Below, in pieces: positions 8,181 to 17,542 of a DNA stretch of 64,000 nt (position 1 is the stretch's first letter; each line of letters starts with the position of its first letter). Below the pieces are notes generated by a model, which was given only the letters and a program-made list of their open reading frames with translations, ran no database searches and was not told the DNA's origin. Made by a program: the position numbers and the translations under genes. The stretch comes from Paenibacillus solanacearum (lineage in GTDB: Bacteria > Bacillota > Bacilli > Paenibacillales > NBRC-103111), in NCBI RefSeq assembly GCF_910593845.1, contig NZ_CAJVAS010000012.1:124001-188000 (forward strand). The letters run 5' to 3'.

Positions 8181-9386
8181 ATGAAGAGCCCTTCCTTCCG
8201 CATCATGGCTGTAGCCTTGATTCTTGTGTCTTTCAATTTACGCCCCGCGATCAATTCCGTAGCGCCCGTGCTGGAGGTGATCCGCGGCGGGCTCGGTATG
8301 AGCGCTTTGGCCGCCAGCCTGCTAACGTCCATTCCGGTTCTATGCATGGGGCTTATTCCGCCTCTTGCCGTGAAGCTCGGCCAGCGCAAAGGGATCGAGC
8401 GCGTAATCGGCTGGTCGCTTGCGGTCATCGCCGCGGGGAATGCGCTCCGGCTGCCGGCCGGCTCGTCCGCGTTCCTGCTCGCCACGGCCGCGGTGGCCGG
8501 GATCGGCATCGCGGCGATCGGACCGCTGCTGTCCGGATTTATCAAGCAGCATTTCGCGGACAAGATGCCTGCGATGATCTCGCTCTATACGGTTGCGCTT
8601 GCCGCCGGGGCAACGGCCGCATCGGCGCTGTCCGTTCCGCTGGAGGCCCGGATGCATTCCTGGCAAAGCTCGCTTGCCATATGGGCGGTTCCGGCGCTGA
8701 TCGCTTGGCCGGTATGGCGGCTGAACGTGCTGCGGCGAATCCCGCGTACGTCCGGGATCACGGCTGCTGCGCGTCCTGCCGGGCTTCCATGGCACAGCGG
8801 GCAAGCGTGGCTGTTGACGCTGTCCTTCGGGCTGCTTGGGCTGCTGTTCTACTCGATTACGGCCTGGCTGCCGCCGGTGATCGAACACTCGGGGTACGGC
8901 AGGGCGTACGCAGGGAACATGCTGATGCTGTTCTCGCTAATCCAAATGCCGGTCGGTCTGGCGTTTCCGCTGCTGCTCAGACGCATGGCTTCGCGCCGGT
9001 TCTGGCTGCTGCTCGGCTCGTTCTCCATGCTCCTGGGCTTCGCCGGGATCATGCTCGCAATGCCGCCATGGCTGGCGGTCGTCCTGCTCGGCATCGGGCC
9101 GGGCGTGCTGTTCCCGGTCAACCTGCTGCTGCCGATCGAATCGGCTGCCGACGCCCGGGAGGCCGTCGCCTGGTCGGCGATGACGCAGTCGGTCGGCTAC
9201 GTCATCGGCGCGGCGGGGCCATTGCTGCTCGGTGCTATCCATGATGCCACAGGCGGCTACACTTCGCTGATTGCTGTGCTGATGGCGGCCGCTGTGTTGA
9301 TGGTCTTCGTTCAGTTTCGCATCGCAAAGGCCGAAACCGCCAGGGGCGTCGCAGCGATTGAAAAGCAGCGAGGCGGCGCAGCTTGA
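8181..9386 (+). CDS. CynX/NimT-type MFS transporter
   Basis: A 401-residue, roughly 12-helix major facilitator protein. The start of the first helix (ALILVSFNLRPAINSVAPVL) contains the 'NLRP' signature of the CynX/NimT (cyanate or nitroimidazole) exporter group. Hydrophobic segments alternate with short basic loops to the end. ATG 8181 is preferred to ATG 8175 because GGAG (8169-8172) is 8 bases away from it but only 2 from the earlier ATG. It is probably controlled by the divergent LysR protein. The substrate cannot be read from the sequence. Confidence 0.88.
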   Translation: MKSPSFRIMAVALILVSFNLRPAINSVAPVLEVIRGGLGMSALAASLLTSIPVLCMGLIPPLAVKLGQRKGIERVIGWSLAVIAAGNALRLPAGSSAFLLATAAVAGIGIAAIGPLLSGFIKQHFADKMPAMISLYTVALAAGATAASALSVPLEARMHSWQSSLAIWAVPALIAWPVWRLNVLRRIPRTSGITAAARPAGLPWHSGQAWLLTLSFGLLGLLFYSITAWLPPVIEHSGYGRAYAGNMLMLFSLIQMPVGLAFPLLLRRMASRRFWLLLGSFSMLLGFAGIMLAMPPWLAVVLLGIGPGVLFPVNLLLPIESAADAREAVAWSAMTQSVGYVIGAAGPLLLGAIHDATGGYTSLIAVLMAAAVLMVFVQFRIAKAETARGVAAIEKQRGGAA

Positions 9387-9475
9387 GCGGCATGTCTCCG
9401 AGAACGGGTGCGACCAAGTGTGCGAAGCCGTCGTGCGTCAACGCGGCGCGGTCATTCGCCTGCCATAACGACAGA

Positions 9476-9505
9476 AAGCCCGCCTCCGATCATTCGGGGC
9501 GGGCC
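9476..9505 (-). terminator. Probable terminator of aas-lplT
   Basis: A GC-rich hairpin (CCCGCC-TCCG with CGGGGCGGG, one bulge) lies between the convergent MFS and lplT genes. Read on the minus strand it is followed by CTTTCTGT, a modest T tract. Confidence 0.55.
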
Positions 9506-9512
9506 GAGGCAT

Positions 9513-10706
9513 TTACTTCGCAATTAGCTTTTTCTTTTCGATGATCAGGTAGGCGACGAACAGCAGCAGGATGATTGCGGTTAAAATAATGGAAACATCG
9601 TTGCTCATGCCCACTTCGGTGATTTTGGTATAGGCCGATACGCCGGCGAGCATCAATACGTTCTCGACCAGATTTTGAATGGCGATCGTCTTGCCGGGGC
9701 TGACGATTTTATTTTCCTGCAGCGCCGAGTTGAGCGGGATCAAGTAAATGCCGCCGCAAGCCCCGACGATCAGCAGAAGCGCGACCGCCAGCGGCAGGTT
9801 GTAGACGAGAGGCAGCAGCAGCATGATCGCGACCATCAGCAGGCCGAAGCGGTAAGACGTAAAATATTGGCTCGCCGGAACGATCTTCGGGGTGAGGAAC
9901 GAGCCGATCACGATGCCTACGGCCGTGAGGGCTACGATAAGCGAAATCCTATCCATCGACTCGATGCCGAGATGAACCGGAACCCAAGCGATGACCGCAA
10001 GCCGAACGACGGAGGAAGCCATCCAGAACGATCCGGTGCCGACGAGCGTAAACCGCGTTTTGGCATTGCGGAATAAGGCGGCCGTATCTTTGAAGAACAG
10101 CAGCGCATCTTTGCCGTACTTCAGGTCCGGATTGCCCTGTGTCTTGGGGATGAACCACGTCATCGCAAAGGACGCGAGATACAGCGCAAGACAGGCGACC
10201 ACCGCTCCGGTGACCGAGAGCGTGGAGAGCACGCCGCCGCCTACGGAGCCTGCCAGGATGGCGAGAATCGTATAGCCTTCGATGCGGCTGTTCGCCTTCA
10301 GCAGCTCCTGCTCGTCGCGGGTCAGGAACTTCAGAATCGAATACTTGGCAGGGCTGTATACGGCGGCGCCGATGCCGGCCATGGCGTAGCTTGCCGCCGG
10401 GTGAAGACCGCACAGCAAGCCGATCACGCCTGCGGCCTTCAGCAGGTTGCCTGCCATGAGTACCGTCGGTTTGGAATGTTTATCCGCGAACGTGCCGACG
10501 AACGGAGCGAGAATGACGTAAGCCAGAAGAAAGCTGGTTTGCACAATGCCGATGTAATAATCCGGATACGACTGCGCTTTGAGCAAAGCCAGAATGCCGA
10601 AGAGCAGCGCGTTATCCGCAAAGGCGCTTAAAAATTGCGTGAAATAGAGCCAAGGCAGCGGTTTTCCTTTGGATTGCGCGATCGTGATCGTTGTTGCGCT
10701 ATTCAT
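9513..10706 (-). CDS. lplT: Lysophospholipid transporter LplT-like MFS protein
   Basis: A 397-residue MFS protein. The sequence LYFTQFLSAFADNALLFGIL at the first helix and the following FADKHSKP loop are characteristic of LplT, which flips lysophospholipids from the outer to the inner leaflet of the membrane. Its gene overlaps the stop of aas by 4 bases in the same operon. In Gram-negative bacteria LplT feeds lysophosphatidylethanolamine to Aas for reacylation, and the pairing here supports the same salvage role. Confidence 0.88.
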   Translation of the reverse strand: MNSATTITIAQSKGKPLPWLYFTQFLSAFADNALLFGILALLKAQSYPDYYIGIVQTSFLLAYVILAPFVGTFADKHSKPTVLMAGNLLKAAGVIGLLCGLHPAASYAMAGIGAAVYSPAKYSILKFLTRDEQELLKANSRIEGYTILAILAGSVGGGVLSTLSVTGAVVACLALYLASFAMTWFIPKTQGNPDLKYGKDALLFFKDTAALFRNAKTRFTLVGTGSFWMASSVVRLAVIAWVPVHLGIESMDRISLIVALTAVGIVIGSFLTPKIVPASQYFTSYRFGLLMVAIMLLLPLVYNLPLAVALLLIVGACGGIYLIPLNSALQENKIVSPGKTIAIQNLVENVLMLAGVSAYTKITEVGMSNDVSIILTAIILLLFVAYLIIEKKKLIAK

Positions 10707-12925
10707 ATCGCATTCGTCCCTTCATCGTCTTGTAAAGCGAGCTGTTTCAGCGCCACGTAATCCGTCTTTCCGCTGCCGAGGAGCGGCAGTTTATCGATGT
10801 AGCGCAGCTGCGACGGCATAAATAGCGGGGAATGGCCGCTCGCTTTGAACCGTTCCTTGAGCGCGCTGAATTTGGCATCGGGATCGGTATGGTACATGAT
10901 CACCCGCTCGCCTTTACGCGCATCAGGGATGCTTACCGCCGCGCATACGGCCCCTTCCATCATGCCCGTCATGATTTCCTCGACGAGGTTCAGCGGTACC
11001 ATCTCGCCGCCGATTTTCGCAATGCGCTTGATACGGTCTTTCAAATAAAGGTACGGCGTTTGAAGCGTTGCTCCGGCGAAATCCGCGACGGCGAGATCCC
11101 CTGTTTCATGTTCTCCGCTGCAAGGGACGAAGCCTTTGCCGTGAATCAGATAGCCTTTCATGACTTGCGGTCCGGAGACGATCAAATTTCCTCCGTTGTC
11201 GATGCCGGGCACCGGCTGCAGCCGGTATTCCGTAGCGGGCAGCAAGCGTCCGACGGAGCCTTTGCGATAGTCCGTTTTCGTGTTGAGGCTGATGATCGGC
11301 GACGTCTCCGTCGTTCCGTATCCTTCCATCACCGTAATATGGAACTTATCCTGCCACGTTTGCCGAATCTCATCCTTCAGCTTCTCCGCGCCGGCAATGA
11401 CGTATTTGAGCGAGTGCGAGAAATCGGTCGGATGCGCAGTTCTCGCATACGCGGCCAGAAACGTGGGCGTACCGATCAAGATCGTAATGTTCTTGTCGTA
11501 GACGAGCTCGGGAATCACTTTATAATGAAGCGGGCTCGGGTACATGTAGACTTTCAGGCCGGTCACGATCGGCAAAAACATATGCGTGCAAAGCCCCAGG
11601 CTGTGGAACAAAGGCAGTGCGCCAAGGATGCGGTCCGTCGAATTGAACGGAATGACGGCTCTCGCCTGCTGAATGTTGGCGTAAAGACTGCCGTGCGTCA
11701 AGCAGACGCCCTTCGGCTTGCTCTCGCTGCCGCTCGTGAAAAGTACAATTTCAGGGTCTCCTTCCGGCACGCTGCGCTTCAGCAAATAGTCGAGAAATCC
11801 GCTTGCCTTGTTCGTCCACCGGAGCGTGCCGCGCACTTCTTCCATATAGACGATCCGGTAGTTCAGGGACAGGGCGGCGATCACATCGTGTAGCCCCGCT
11901 TTGTTCACAAACGCCTCCGAGGTCAAGATGTACTCCAAATCGCCGGTTTCGCATGCATCCAGTATCGCTTGCCGGCCTGCGGAATAGTTGATCATGGCCG
12001 GTGTCTTCCCGATGCGGAATAAGGCGAACAGGACGACCATATGAGCGGCGGAATTCGGAAGCAGCACGCCGACCCGCTTGTCGGAAGCGAGCACCTGCTT
12101 CAAGCGGCTTCCAAGCACGTAAGCGGTTTTCAGCAGCCGGCTGTAAGAAAGGGCCGCGGCCGGTTTGCCCGCATCCAAGGGAACGGCGTCTTCGCAGACG
12201 ATGAACGACGGTCCGTGAACTTGCGCCATATCGATCAATTCATTGAAAAAGTTAACGTTCGGCTTGAGCCGGCTGCGTACCAAATGATCGATCATGCGGG
12301 AACGGATATATTCCGTGGCCCTTTCTTTTTTCACCCGCATCAGATCCGAAGACGGGTCCGCGACTGTAAAAGGCTTGCCTACGGAAATCGTCACGCGCGG
12401 TCTCCAGCTTTGGCGCAGCTTCCCTTTCAAATAAGAAAGCTTGGAATATTCCAATCCGTTGATGGCGACCGGATATACCTGTGCTCCGGTGCTGAGCGCA
12501 AGATAACCGATCCCGCCGTACACCTTCATCATCGCGCCGCCCGACGCCACATTGATGCGTCCTTCCGGGAAGATGCACAGCGGCTGGCCTGTGTTGATGC
12601 CGCGCAGCATTTTGCGTACGGAATACGGATTCATCGGATCGACCGCCACCGTTTGACGAAACATCATAATCCACGAAAATTTGCGGGAGATGCCGGTATT
12701 GACGGCGAATGCGACATGTTTAGGTAAAAAAAGCGCAAGGATGATCGGGTCCAGTAACGAAACATGGTTCGGTACGATAATCGTCTTTCCCGTAACCTCT
12801 AGATTTTCGATGCCGGTCACCTTCAGACGAAACATCCATTTGACGATGCGTTTGACGAGCGGGAGCAACGCGGAGAGGATGACGAAAAATATATGTTTGG
12901 ATACGTTCTTCACGATTGAGTTCAT
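10703..12925 (-). CDS. aas: Bifunctional 2-acyl-GPE acyltransferase / acyl-ACP synthetase
   Basis: A 740-residue fusion. Residues ~30-225 form a PlsC-type acyltransferase with NHVSLLDP (H54 and D59 of the HX4D motif) and the FPEGRIN substrate motif (E121). Residues ~260-740 form an AMP-forming acyl-activating enzyme with the P-loop LFTSGSESKPKG and the motif GYGTTETSP. Together they activate a fatty acid on ACP and transfer it to a lysophospholipid. The domain order and length match enterobacterial Aas. The gene is co-directional with lplT (4-base overlap), so the operon encodes uptake and repair of lysophospholipids. A conserved-looking inverted repeat lies upstream (13009-13028). Confidence 0.92.
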   Translation of the reverse strand: MNSIVKNVSKHIFFVILSALLPLVKRIVKWMFRLKVTGIENLEVTGKTIIVPNHVSLLDPIILALFLPKHVAFAVNTGISRKFSWIMMFRQTVAVDPMNPYSVRKMLRGINTGQPLCIFPEGRINVASGGAMMKVYGGIGYLALSTGAQVYPVAINGLEYSKLSYLKGKLRQSWRPRVTISVGKPFTVADPSSDLMRVKKERATEYIRSRMIDHLVRSRLKPNVNFFNELIDMAQVHGPSFIVCEDAVPLDAGKPAAALSYSRLLKTAYVLGSRLKQVLASDKRVGVLLPNSAAHMVVLFALFRIGKTPAMINYSAGRQAILDACETGDLEYILTSEAFVNKAGLHDVIAALSLNYRIVYMEEVRGTLRWTNKASGFLDYLLKRSVPEGDPEIVLFTSGSESKPKGVCLTHGSLYANIQQARAVIPFNSTDRILGALPLFHSLGLCTHMFLPIVTGLKVYMYPSPLHYKVIPELVYDKNITILIGTPTFLAAYARTAHPTDFSHSLKYVIAGAEKLKDEIRQTWQDKFHITVMEGYGTTETSPIISLNTKTDYRKGSVGRLLPATEYRLQPVPGIDNGGNLIVSGPQVMKGYLIHGKGFVPCSGEHETGDLAVADFAGATLQTPYLYLKDRIKRIAKIGGEMVPLNLVEEIMTGMMEGAVCAAVSIPDARKGERVIMYHTDPDAKFSALKERFKASGHSPLFMPSQLRYIDKLPLLGSGKTDYVALKQLALQDDEGTNAI

Positions 12926-13008
12926 AGCGGCTCAAACCTCCAATGTGATGGGCTGCCTTTGTTACTTGGTGCTAAACTTATCTTAATCAACATTCATTCG
13001 TTCCAACA

Positions 13009-13028
13009 GTACTAACTTCGATTAGTAC
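13009..13028. promoter_or_regulatory. Inverted repeat upstream of aas, possible lipid-regulator operator
   Basis: GTACTAA (13009-13015) and TTAGTAC (13022-13028) flank six bases, 83 bases upstream of the aas start. The half-sites are those of the FapR lipid repressor, but in the opposite relative order, so the regulator is uncertain. Confidence 0.4.
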
Positions 13029-13052
13029 CCGGCGATGGAGACGATAGCCATG

Positions 13053-13065
13053 AACCGTAACGGTT
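13053..13065. repeat. Perfect 13-base palindrome between aas and the SWIM gene
   Basis: AACCGTAACGGTT has 6-base arms around a single central base, in the divergent intergenic region. It could be an operator for either side. No convincing promoter was found next to it. Confidence 0.35.
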
Positions 13066-13189
13066 ATCGCAGTGCCCGGCAAGAGGGCGCCTTCACATTC
13101 GTGCATTACCCGATAGTTATTGTTATGAAAAAGCGAATTCAAGAATATTGTGGAAATGTTAGCTATACCCTGTTGTGAGAGGTAACCCA

Positions 13190-14626
13190 ATGATCAACGT
13201 AACGGAGTCGTATGTGGACAGCCTGGCGCTGAATAGCGGCGCGATCAAGAACGGCAAGGATTTGGCCCGAAAAAACAAGTTCCTGCTGCTGCAGCAATCG
13301 GAGGACGGGACGCTTCTGTTCGGCGAATGCCAAGGCAGCGGCAAGGAGCCTTACCGGTGCTCCGTCGACTTTGGAACAGAGGGCCAGCCGGTGTTTCGCT
13401 GCTCCTGCCCAAGCCGGCAGTTCCCGTGCAAGCATAATCTTGGCTTAATGTATGCGTATGCGGCCGGGCAGCCGTTCACCACCGCTCCGGTTCCGCAGGA
13501 CATCGCGGAGAAGCGGCAGAAGGCAGAGAAGCGCGAAGAGAAGAAGAAAGAAGCGGCGGAAGAGGGCGCGCCGGCCGGCAAACGGAAAACGAACAAGGCG
13601 GCGCTTGCCAAAAAAATCGCCTCGCAGCTCGAGGGCATTGGCCTTGCCGAGAAGCTTGTCCTGCAGCTGGTCCAGTCCGGGCTCGGCAGTGTGGACAAGA
13701 GCATGCTGCAAACGCTCGAGGAGCAAACCAAGCAGCTTGGAAACCATTACATTCCCGGCGTACAAACGGCGCTTCGCGGCATCGTATTGCCGTTCCGGAC
13801 CTGCGAGGACCGGGAGCAGGCGTATTCCGCCGTCATCGATCAGCTGGCGGTACTGCAAACGCTGCTCAGGCGCAGCAAATCGTATTTGCAAGGCAGATTG
13901 GATACGCCGGACGCGCCTGCTGATGCGGGATCTTCCTTGGAAGAGTGGATCGGCCACGCGTGGCAGCTGGCCGAGCTGAGAGAGGGCGGTCATGTTCGCA
14001 GCGATGTAGAGCTGCTGCAGCTTGCCTTCCGCTCGTATACGGATGAGGCGCGGGGCGAATTCGTGGATGAAGGCTGCTGGGCCGACCTGCAAACCGGCGA
14101 CATCCGTTTGACCCGCACATACCGGCCGTTTCGGGCGGCGAAATACATCCGCGAGGATGACTCGATGTTTGACGTCGTCAAGGCCAAGGAGCTCGCCATG
14201 TATCCCGGGGACGGGAACGTGCGGGTGCGCTGGGAGGAAGTGGTGCACCGGCAGGCGTCTGCGGAAGATTACCGGCACGTCTGCTCGTTTGCCAAGCCGT
14301 CTTTTCCCGAAGTCATCAAGGCGGTCAAAAATCAGATCAAACATCCGCTGGCGGAGAAGCATCCGGTCGTGCTCCTTCAATATAAGGAGATTGCACAGGC
14401 GGGCGCATCGTATGTGCTGCTCGACGAAGACGACCGGCCAATCCCACTAACGGACATCGCTTATTTGGGCGAGCCGACGACTCCACTGCTGCCGCTGCTG
14501 CACAAGACGCTGCTGAAGCGGCAGGCCATGCTGGTCATGTTTGAGCATCGCATGCAGGAGGGGCTGCTAACGGCCCAGCCGCTGAGCATCGTGACGCCGG
14601 AAGCGGTCGTTCGTCTGCTTTATTGA
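13190..14626 (+). CDS. SWIM zinc-finger protein (YehQ-like)
   Basis: First gene of a five-gene operon, 478 residues. A SWIM zinc finger CxCx6CxH is intact near the N-terminus as CSCPSRQFPCKH (C71, C73, C80, H82). Such fingers bind DNA or protein partners. It is followed by a Lys/Glu-rich stretch, about residues 104-140, likely a coiled coil or flexible linker, and then a long alpha-helical region with no motif I recognise. ATG 13190 is chosen over GTG 13175 because GAGAGG sits 7 bases ahead. It is followed by the helical-repeat gene after 22 bases. E. coli YehQ, also a SWIM protein encoded beside MoxR and VWA genes, is the best-known relative I can recall. Confidence 0.85.
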   Translation: MINVTESYVDSLALNSGAIKNGKDLARKNKFLLLQQSEDGTLLFGECQGSGKEPYRCSVDFGTEGQPVFRCSCPSRQFPCKHNLGLMYAYAAGQPFTTAPVPQDIAEKRQKAEKREEKKKEAAEEGAPAGKRKTNKAALAKKIASQLEGIGLAEKLVLQLVQSGLGSVDKSMLQTLEEQTKQLGNHYIPGVQTALRGIVLPFRTCEDREQAYSAVIDQLAVLQTLLRRSKSYLQGRLDTPDAPADAGSSLEEWIGHAWQLAELREGGHVRSDVELLQLAFRSYTDEARGEFVDEGCWADLQTGDIRLTRTYRPFRAAKYIREDDSMFDVVKAKELAMYPGDGNVRVRWEEVVHRQASAEDYRHVCSFAKPSFPEVIKAVKNQIKHPLAEKHPVVLLQYKEIAQAGASYVLLDEDDRPIPLTDIAYLGEPTTPLLPLLHKTLLKRQAMLVMFEHRMQEGLLTAQPLSIVTPEAVVRLLY

Positions 14627-14648
14627 AGATATACAATCCAGGAGAATA

Positions 14649-16475
14649 ATGCCGATGAGTATACCGATATTGGTTGAATTGCAGCAGGAAGTACGGCGTC
14701 TGCTTATTGCGGGCGGCGGCATGGCGGCGGACGACTTGCGCCTAAGCAAATGGATTCCGCAGCTGGAGCGGCTGGGCGGCTCGGCGCCGGTATTCCACCG
14801 TCTCGCGGAGGCGGCTGGCAGTGTCGTGAAGTCCGAACCAGGCGGCTCCGCGGCGAAGCTGCTGGAGCTGAACGCGCTGGTGCAGTCCGTGATGTACACG
14901 CAGGGACGGACGGAGACGAAGGAGGAGCGCGTTCCGCTCGAAGGCACGGATGCTCGGCTGGCGACAGCGCTGCCTTACCGCAAGCTGCGTCCGTTGATCG
15001 AGGCGCTGACGCAAAAGGGACAGGGACGCTTGGAGCAGCTTCGCCAAGCTTATGAAGAAGCGTTGTTTGAAGATTTCCGAGTCATTCCTGCGGCGGTGGC
15101 TGCGCTGGACGACAGCTATGCGGACATTCCCGAATTTCTGCAGCGTCACGTGATCCCGCAATACGGGGCGGAGGCGGTGCCTGCGCTGCGCCGGCAGTTC
15201 CGGCCGGACGGCGGCAAAGGGGATACCCGCAGGCTGGAGCTGCTTCACGGTCTGCTTCCCGAGCCTGACACGAAGCTGCTCCTTACGGCGGCTGTGGAGG
15301 GCTCGACAGAAGTGCGGGCTGCGGCCACCGAACTGCTCGGGGACGATCCGGCGCAGGAGGCGTTCGTGCTGGAGCAGGCGGACGACAAGAAGAAGGAGAT
15401 TCGCCGGGCGGCGCTCTATGCGTTGTCGCGGCTGGGAACGGCGGCGGCGATGGCCCGGCTGTACCGGGCGCTGACCGGGAAAGACCGGGATATCGCGATC
15501 GAGCCGGTTCGGCTGTGCGAAGCGAACGATTTGACGCTCTCGGTCATTGCGGATGCGGAGCGCCAGCTTGAGCGCATCGTTCGGCGTACGGCAATGGAAG
15601 AAGCCGTATCGCAGCTGCTCGCGGATATCGCGAGTCTGCACGGCAAACGGATGCCGGAGACCGCCGGTCTGCTGCAAAAGCTGCTGTCGACGCCCGAATT
15701 CATCGTGCCCGAAACGGAAGCGGCGCAGGAGGCGGCCGCGGCGTTGTTACTGGAGCTGGATATGCCGGAGGCCGACCGTTTCGCGGTGACGCTGCATGAA
15801 GCGTATGGCCGCAAGTTTATCGGCTGCAGTCTGAAAGCAGCCGTCAAAATTTTGCCGCCGGCGGACGTATATGAGCGGTATGGCGGCGATCTGAAGGACA
15901 AGAAACGGCCTGCGGCCAAAGAGCTGCTGCGGGCGCTGTACGAGCTGACACAGCCGCTGGATGAAGCAGCCGGGTACGCATCGGAGGACGGCGGCGCTTC
16001 CGAGCGGCAGCCTGCGTGGGACCCGCGGTGGATCTATCGGTTCGCCGCCCTCGACGAAGAAGAGCTCGTCTGCCGTCTTGTGACCGGGCCGGACCGGAAA
16101 ATCGCCGCTTATCTCATCAAGAAATGCGAGGGCGCTTCCGGCCTGAGCCGGGGACATACGGCGCACATGCTGCTGGCGCTGACCGCGATGCAAGCTCCCG
16201 AAACGCCGGAGCTGGTCATGCAGGCGCTGGAGAAGGGCGGGGGCCGGCAGTTATACTACTTGGACCGTGTCCAGCAACTGCTTTTAACTTCGTTGCCGAA
16301 CGCTTATGCGGATCGTTTGCGGCAGTTCGCCGAAACCGTTACGTATTCATCGGCGAAAAACGAGCTGCTCGAAATCGCCGAATTGATGACGGCGCGGCCG
16401 GAGCCGGCTGCCGACTTGGAACCAATACAGAAGGGACAGGGATTATGGGGATGGATCAAAAGCACGATGTCGTAA
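14649..16475 (+). CDS. Large helical-repeat (HEAT-like) protein of the SWIM-MoxR-VWA operon
   Basis: A 608-residue soluble protein, rich in Ala, Leu and Glu, with no catalytic motif seen. Segments such as EVRAAATELLGDDPAQEAFV and KEIRRAALYALSRLGTAAAM (about residues 220-280) look like consecutive HEAT-type helical hairpins. The rest is also predicted by eye to be all helical, so it may be a scaffold or adaptor. GGAG at 14641-14644 is 4 bases from ATG 14649 and 10 from an in-frame ATG 14655; either may be used. Its last 31 bases overlap the MoxR gene, which argues for coupled production. I know of no named family for it. Confidence 0.75.
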   Translation: MPMSIPILVELQQEVRRLLIAGGGMAADDLRLSKWIPQLERLGGSAPVFHRLAEAAGSVVKSEPGGSAAKLLELNALVQSVMYTQGRTETKEERVPLEGTDARLATALPYRKLRPLIEALTQKGQGRLEQLRQAYEEALFEDFRVIPAAVAALDDSYADIPEFLQRHVIPQYGAEAVPALRRQFRPDGGKGDTRRLELLHGLLPEPDTKLLLTAAVEGSTEVRAAATELLGDDPAQEAFVLEQADDKKKEIRRAALYALSRLGTAAAMARLYRALTGKDRDIAIEPVRLCEANDLTLSVIADAERQLERIVRRTAMEEAVSQLLADIASLHGKRMPETAGLLQKLLSTPEFIVPETEAAQEAAAALLLELDMPEADRFAVTLHEAYGRKFIGCSLKAAVKILPPADVYERYGGDLKDKKRPAAKELLRALYELTQPLDEAAGYASEDGGASERQPAWDPRWIYRFAALDEEELVCRLVTGPDRKIAAYLIKKCEGASGLSRGHTAHMLLALTAMQAPETPELVMQALEKGGGRQLYYLDRVQQLLLTSLPNAYADRLRQFAETVTYSSAKNELLEIAELMTARPEPAADLEPIQKGQGLWGWIKSTMS

Positions 16476-17542
16476 GATTGCCTTCCGAACGTTTATACCG
16501 GGAGGAGCTGGAGGTATTGAAAGGCGCGGATTCCGACGCGAAGCCGGCGGGCTGGCAGCTGTCGCCCAAAGCCGTGCTAACCTTCCTGGTCGGCGGCGAG
16601 GCGAAGGGGATGACGATCACGCCGAAGTATATCGGGAACAAGCGGCTGGTGGAGATGGCGATCGCCACGCTGCTGACAGATCGCGCGCTGCTGCTGATCG
16701 GCGAACCGGGGACGGCCAAGTCGTGGCTATCGGAAAATTTGACGGCCGCCATTCACGGCGACTCCTCTAAAGTGATTCAAGGCACTGCCGGCACGAGCGA
16801 GGAGCATATCCGCTATTCGTGGAACTACGCTATGCTGCTCGCGCAAGGCCCGTCCGATCAAGCGCTCATCAAGAGCCCGATCTTCCGCGCGATGGAGATC
16901 GGGGGCATCGCCCGCTTCGAGGAAATCTCGCGCTGCGCTTCCGAGGTGCAGGATGCGCTGATTTCGATTCTCTCGGAGAAGACGATCTCGATTCCCGAGC
17001 TCGGCAGGGAAATCTCGGCGGCGCGCGGCTTCTCCGTCATTGCGACGGCGAACACCCGCGACCGCGGGGTGAATGAAATGTCCGCCGCGCTGAAGCGGCG
17101 CTTCAATATTATCGTCCTTCCGGCGCCATCGGATATCGAGACGGAGGTGGACATCGTCCGCAAGCGGGTCGCGGAAATTTCTACAAGCTACGAGCTTCGG
17201 GCGGAGCTGCCGGATGACGATGCCGTGCGCAAGGTCGTCACGATCTTCCGCGAGCTGCGCAGCGGGATGACGCTCGACGGCAAGGAGAAGGTGAAGGGGC
17301 CGAGCGGCGTCATTTCCACGGCGGAAGCGATCTCGCTGCTCACCGGCAGCATGGCGCTGGCGGGGAGCTTCGGCAGCGGGCGAATTCAGGAAGAGGATAT
17401 CGCCGCAGGGCTTCAAGGCGCTATCGTCAAGGACGAAGAAAAGGACCGCCTCGTCTGGAAGGAATATTTGGAAAACGTGATGAAAAAGCGGGGTTCGACA
17501 TGGAGAAATCTGTACTATGCGTGCTCGGAGATGAACGGCTAG
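16445..17542 (+). CDS. MoxR-family AAA+ ATPase (YehL-like)
   Basis: A 365-residue AAA+ ATPase. Walker A is GEPGTAKS (residues 86-93), the Walker B position is ARFEE (156-160), sensor 1 is ATANT (200-204) and the arginine-finger region is ALKRRF (215-220). MoxR proteins remodel or mature partner proteins together with VWA-domain proteins, and a VWA gene lies two genes downstream. ATG 16445 is preferred over much longer upstream frames because AAGGGA (16431-16436) is 8 bases ahead and the resulting length fits. It overlaps the genes on both sides (31 and 43 bases). The E. coli counterpart is probably YehL. Confidence 0.92.
   Translation: MGMDQKHDVVRLPSERLYREELEVLKGADSDAKPAGWQLSPKAVLTFLVGGEAKGMTITPKYIGNKRLVEMAIATLLTDRALLLIGEPGTAKSWLSENLTAAIHGDSSKVIQGTAGTSEEHIRYSWNYAMLLAQGPSDQALIKSPIFRAMEIGGIARFEEISRCASEVQDALISILSEKTISIPELGREISAARGFSVIATANTRDRGVNEMSAALKRRFNIIVLPAPSDIETEVDIVRKRVAEISTSYELRAELPDDDAVRKVVTIFRELRSGMTLDGKEKVKGPSGVISTAEAISLLTGSMALAGSFGSGRIQEEDIAAGLQGAIVKDEEKDRLVWKEYLENVMKKRGSTWRNLYYACSEMNG

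Noticed and set aside
8147..9244. 365-codon frame overlapping the MFS gene
   Set aside because: Frame-shifted shadow rich in Arg and Ala; the CynX-type helices are in the other frame.
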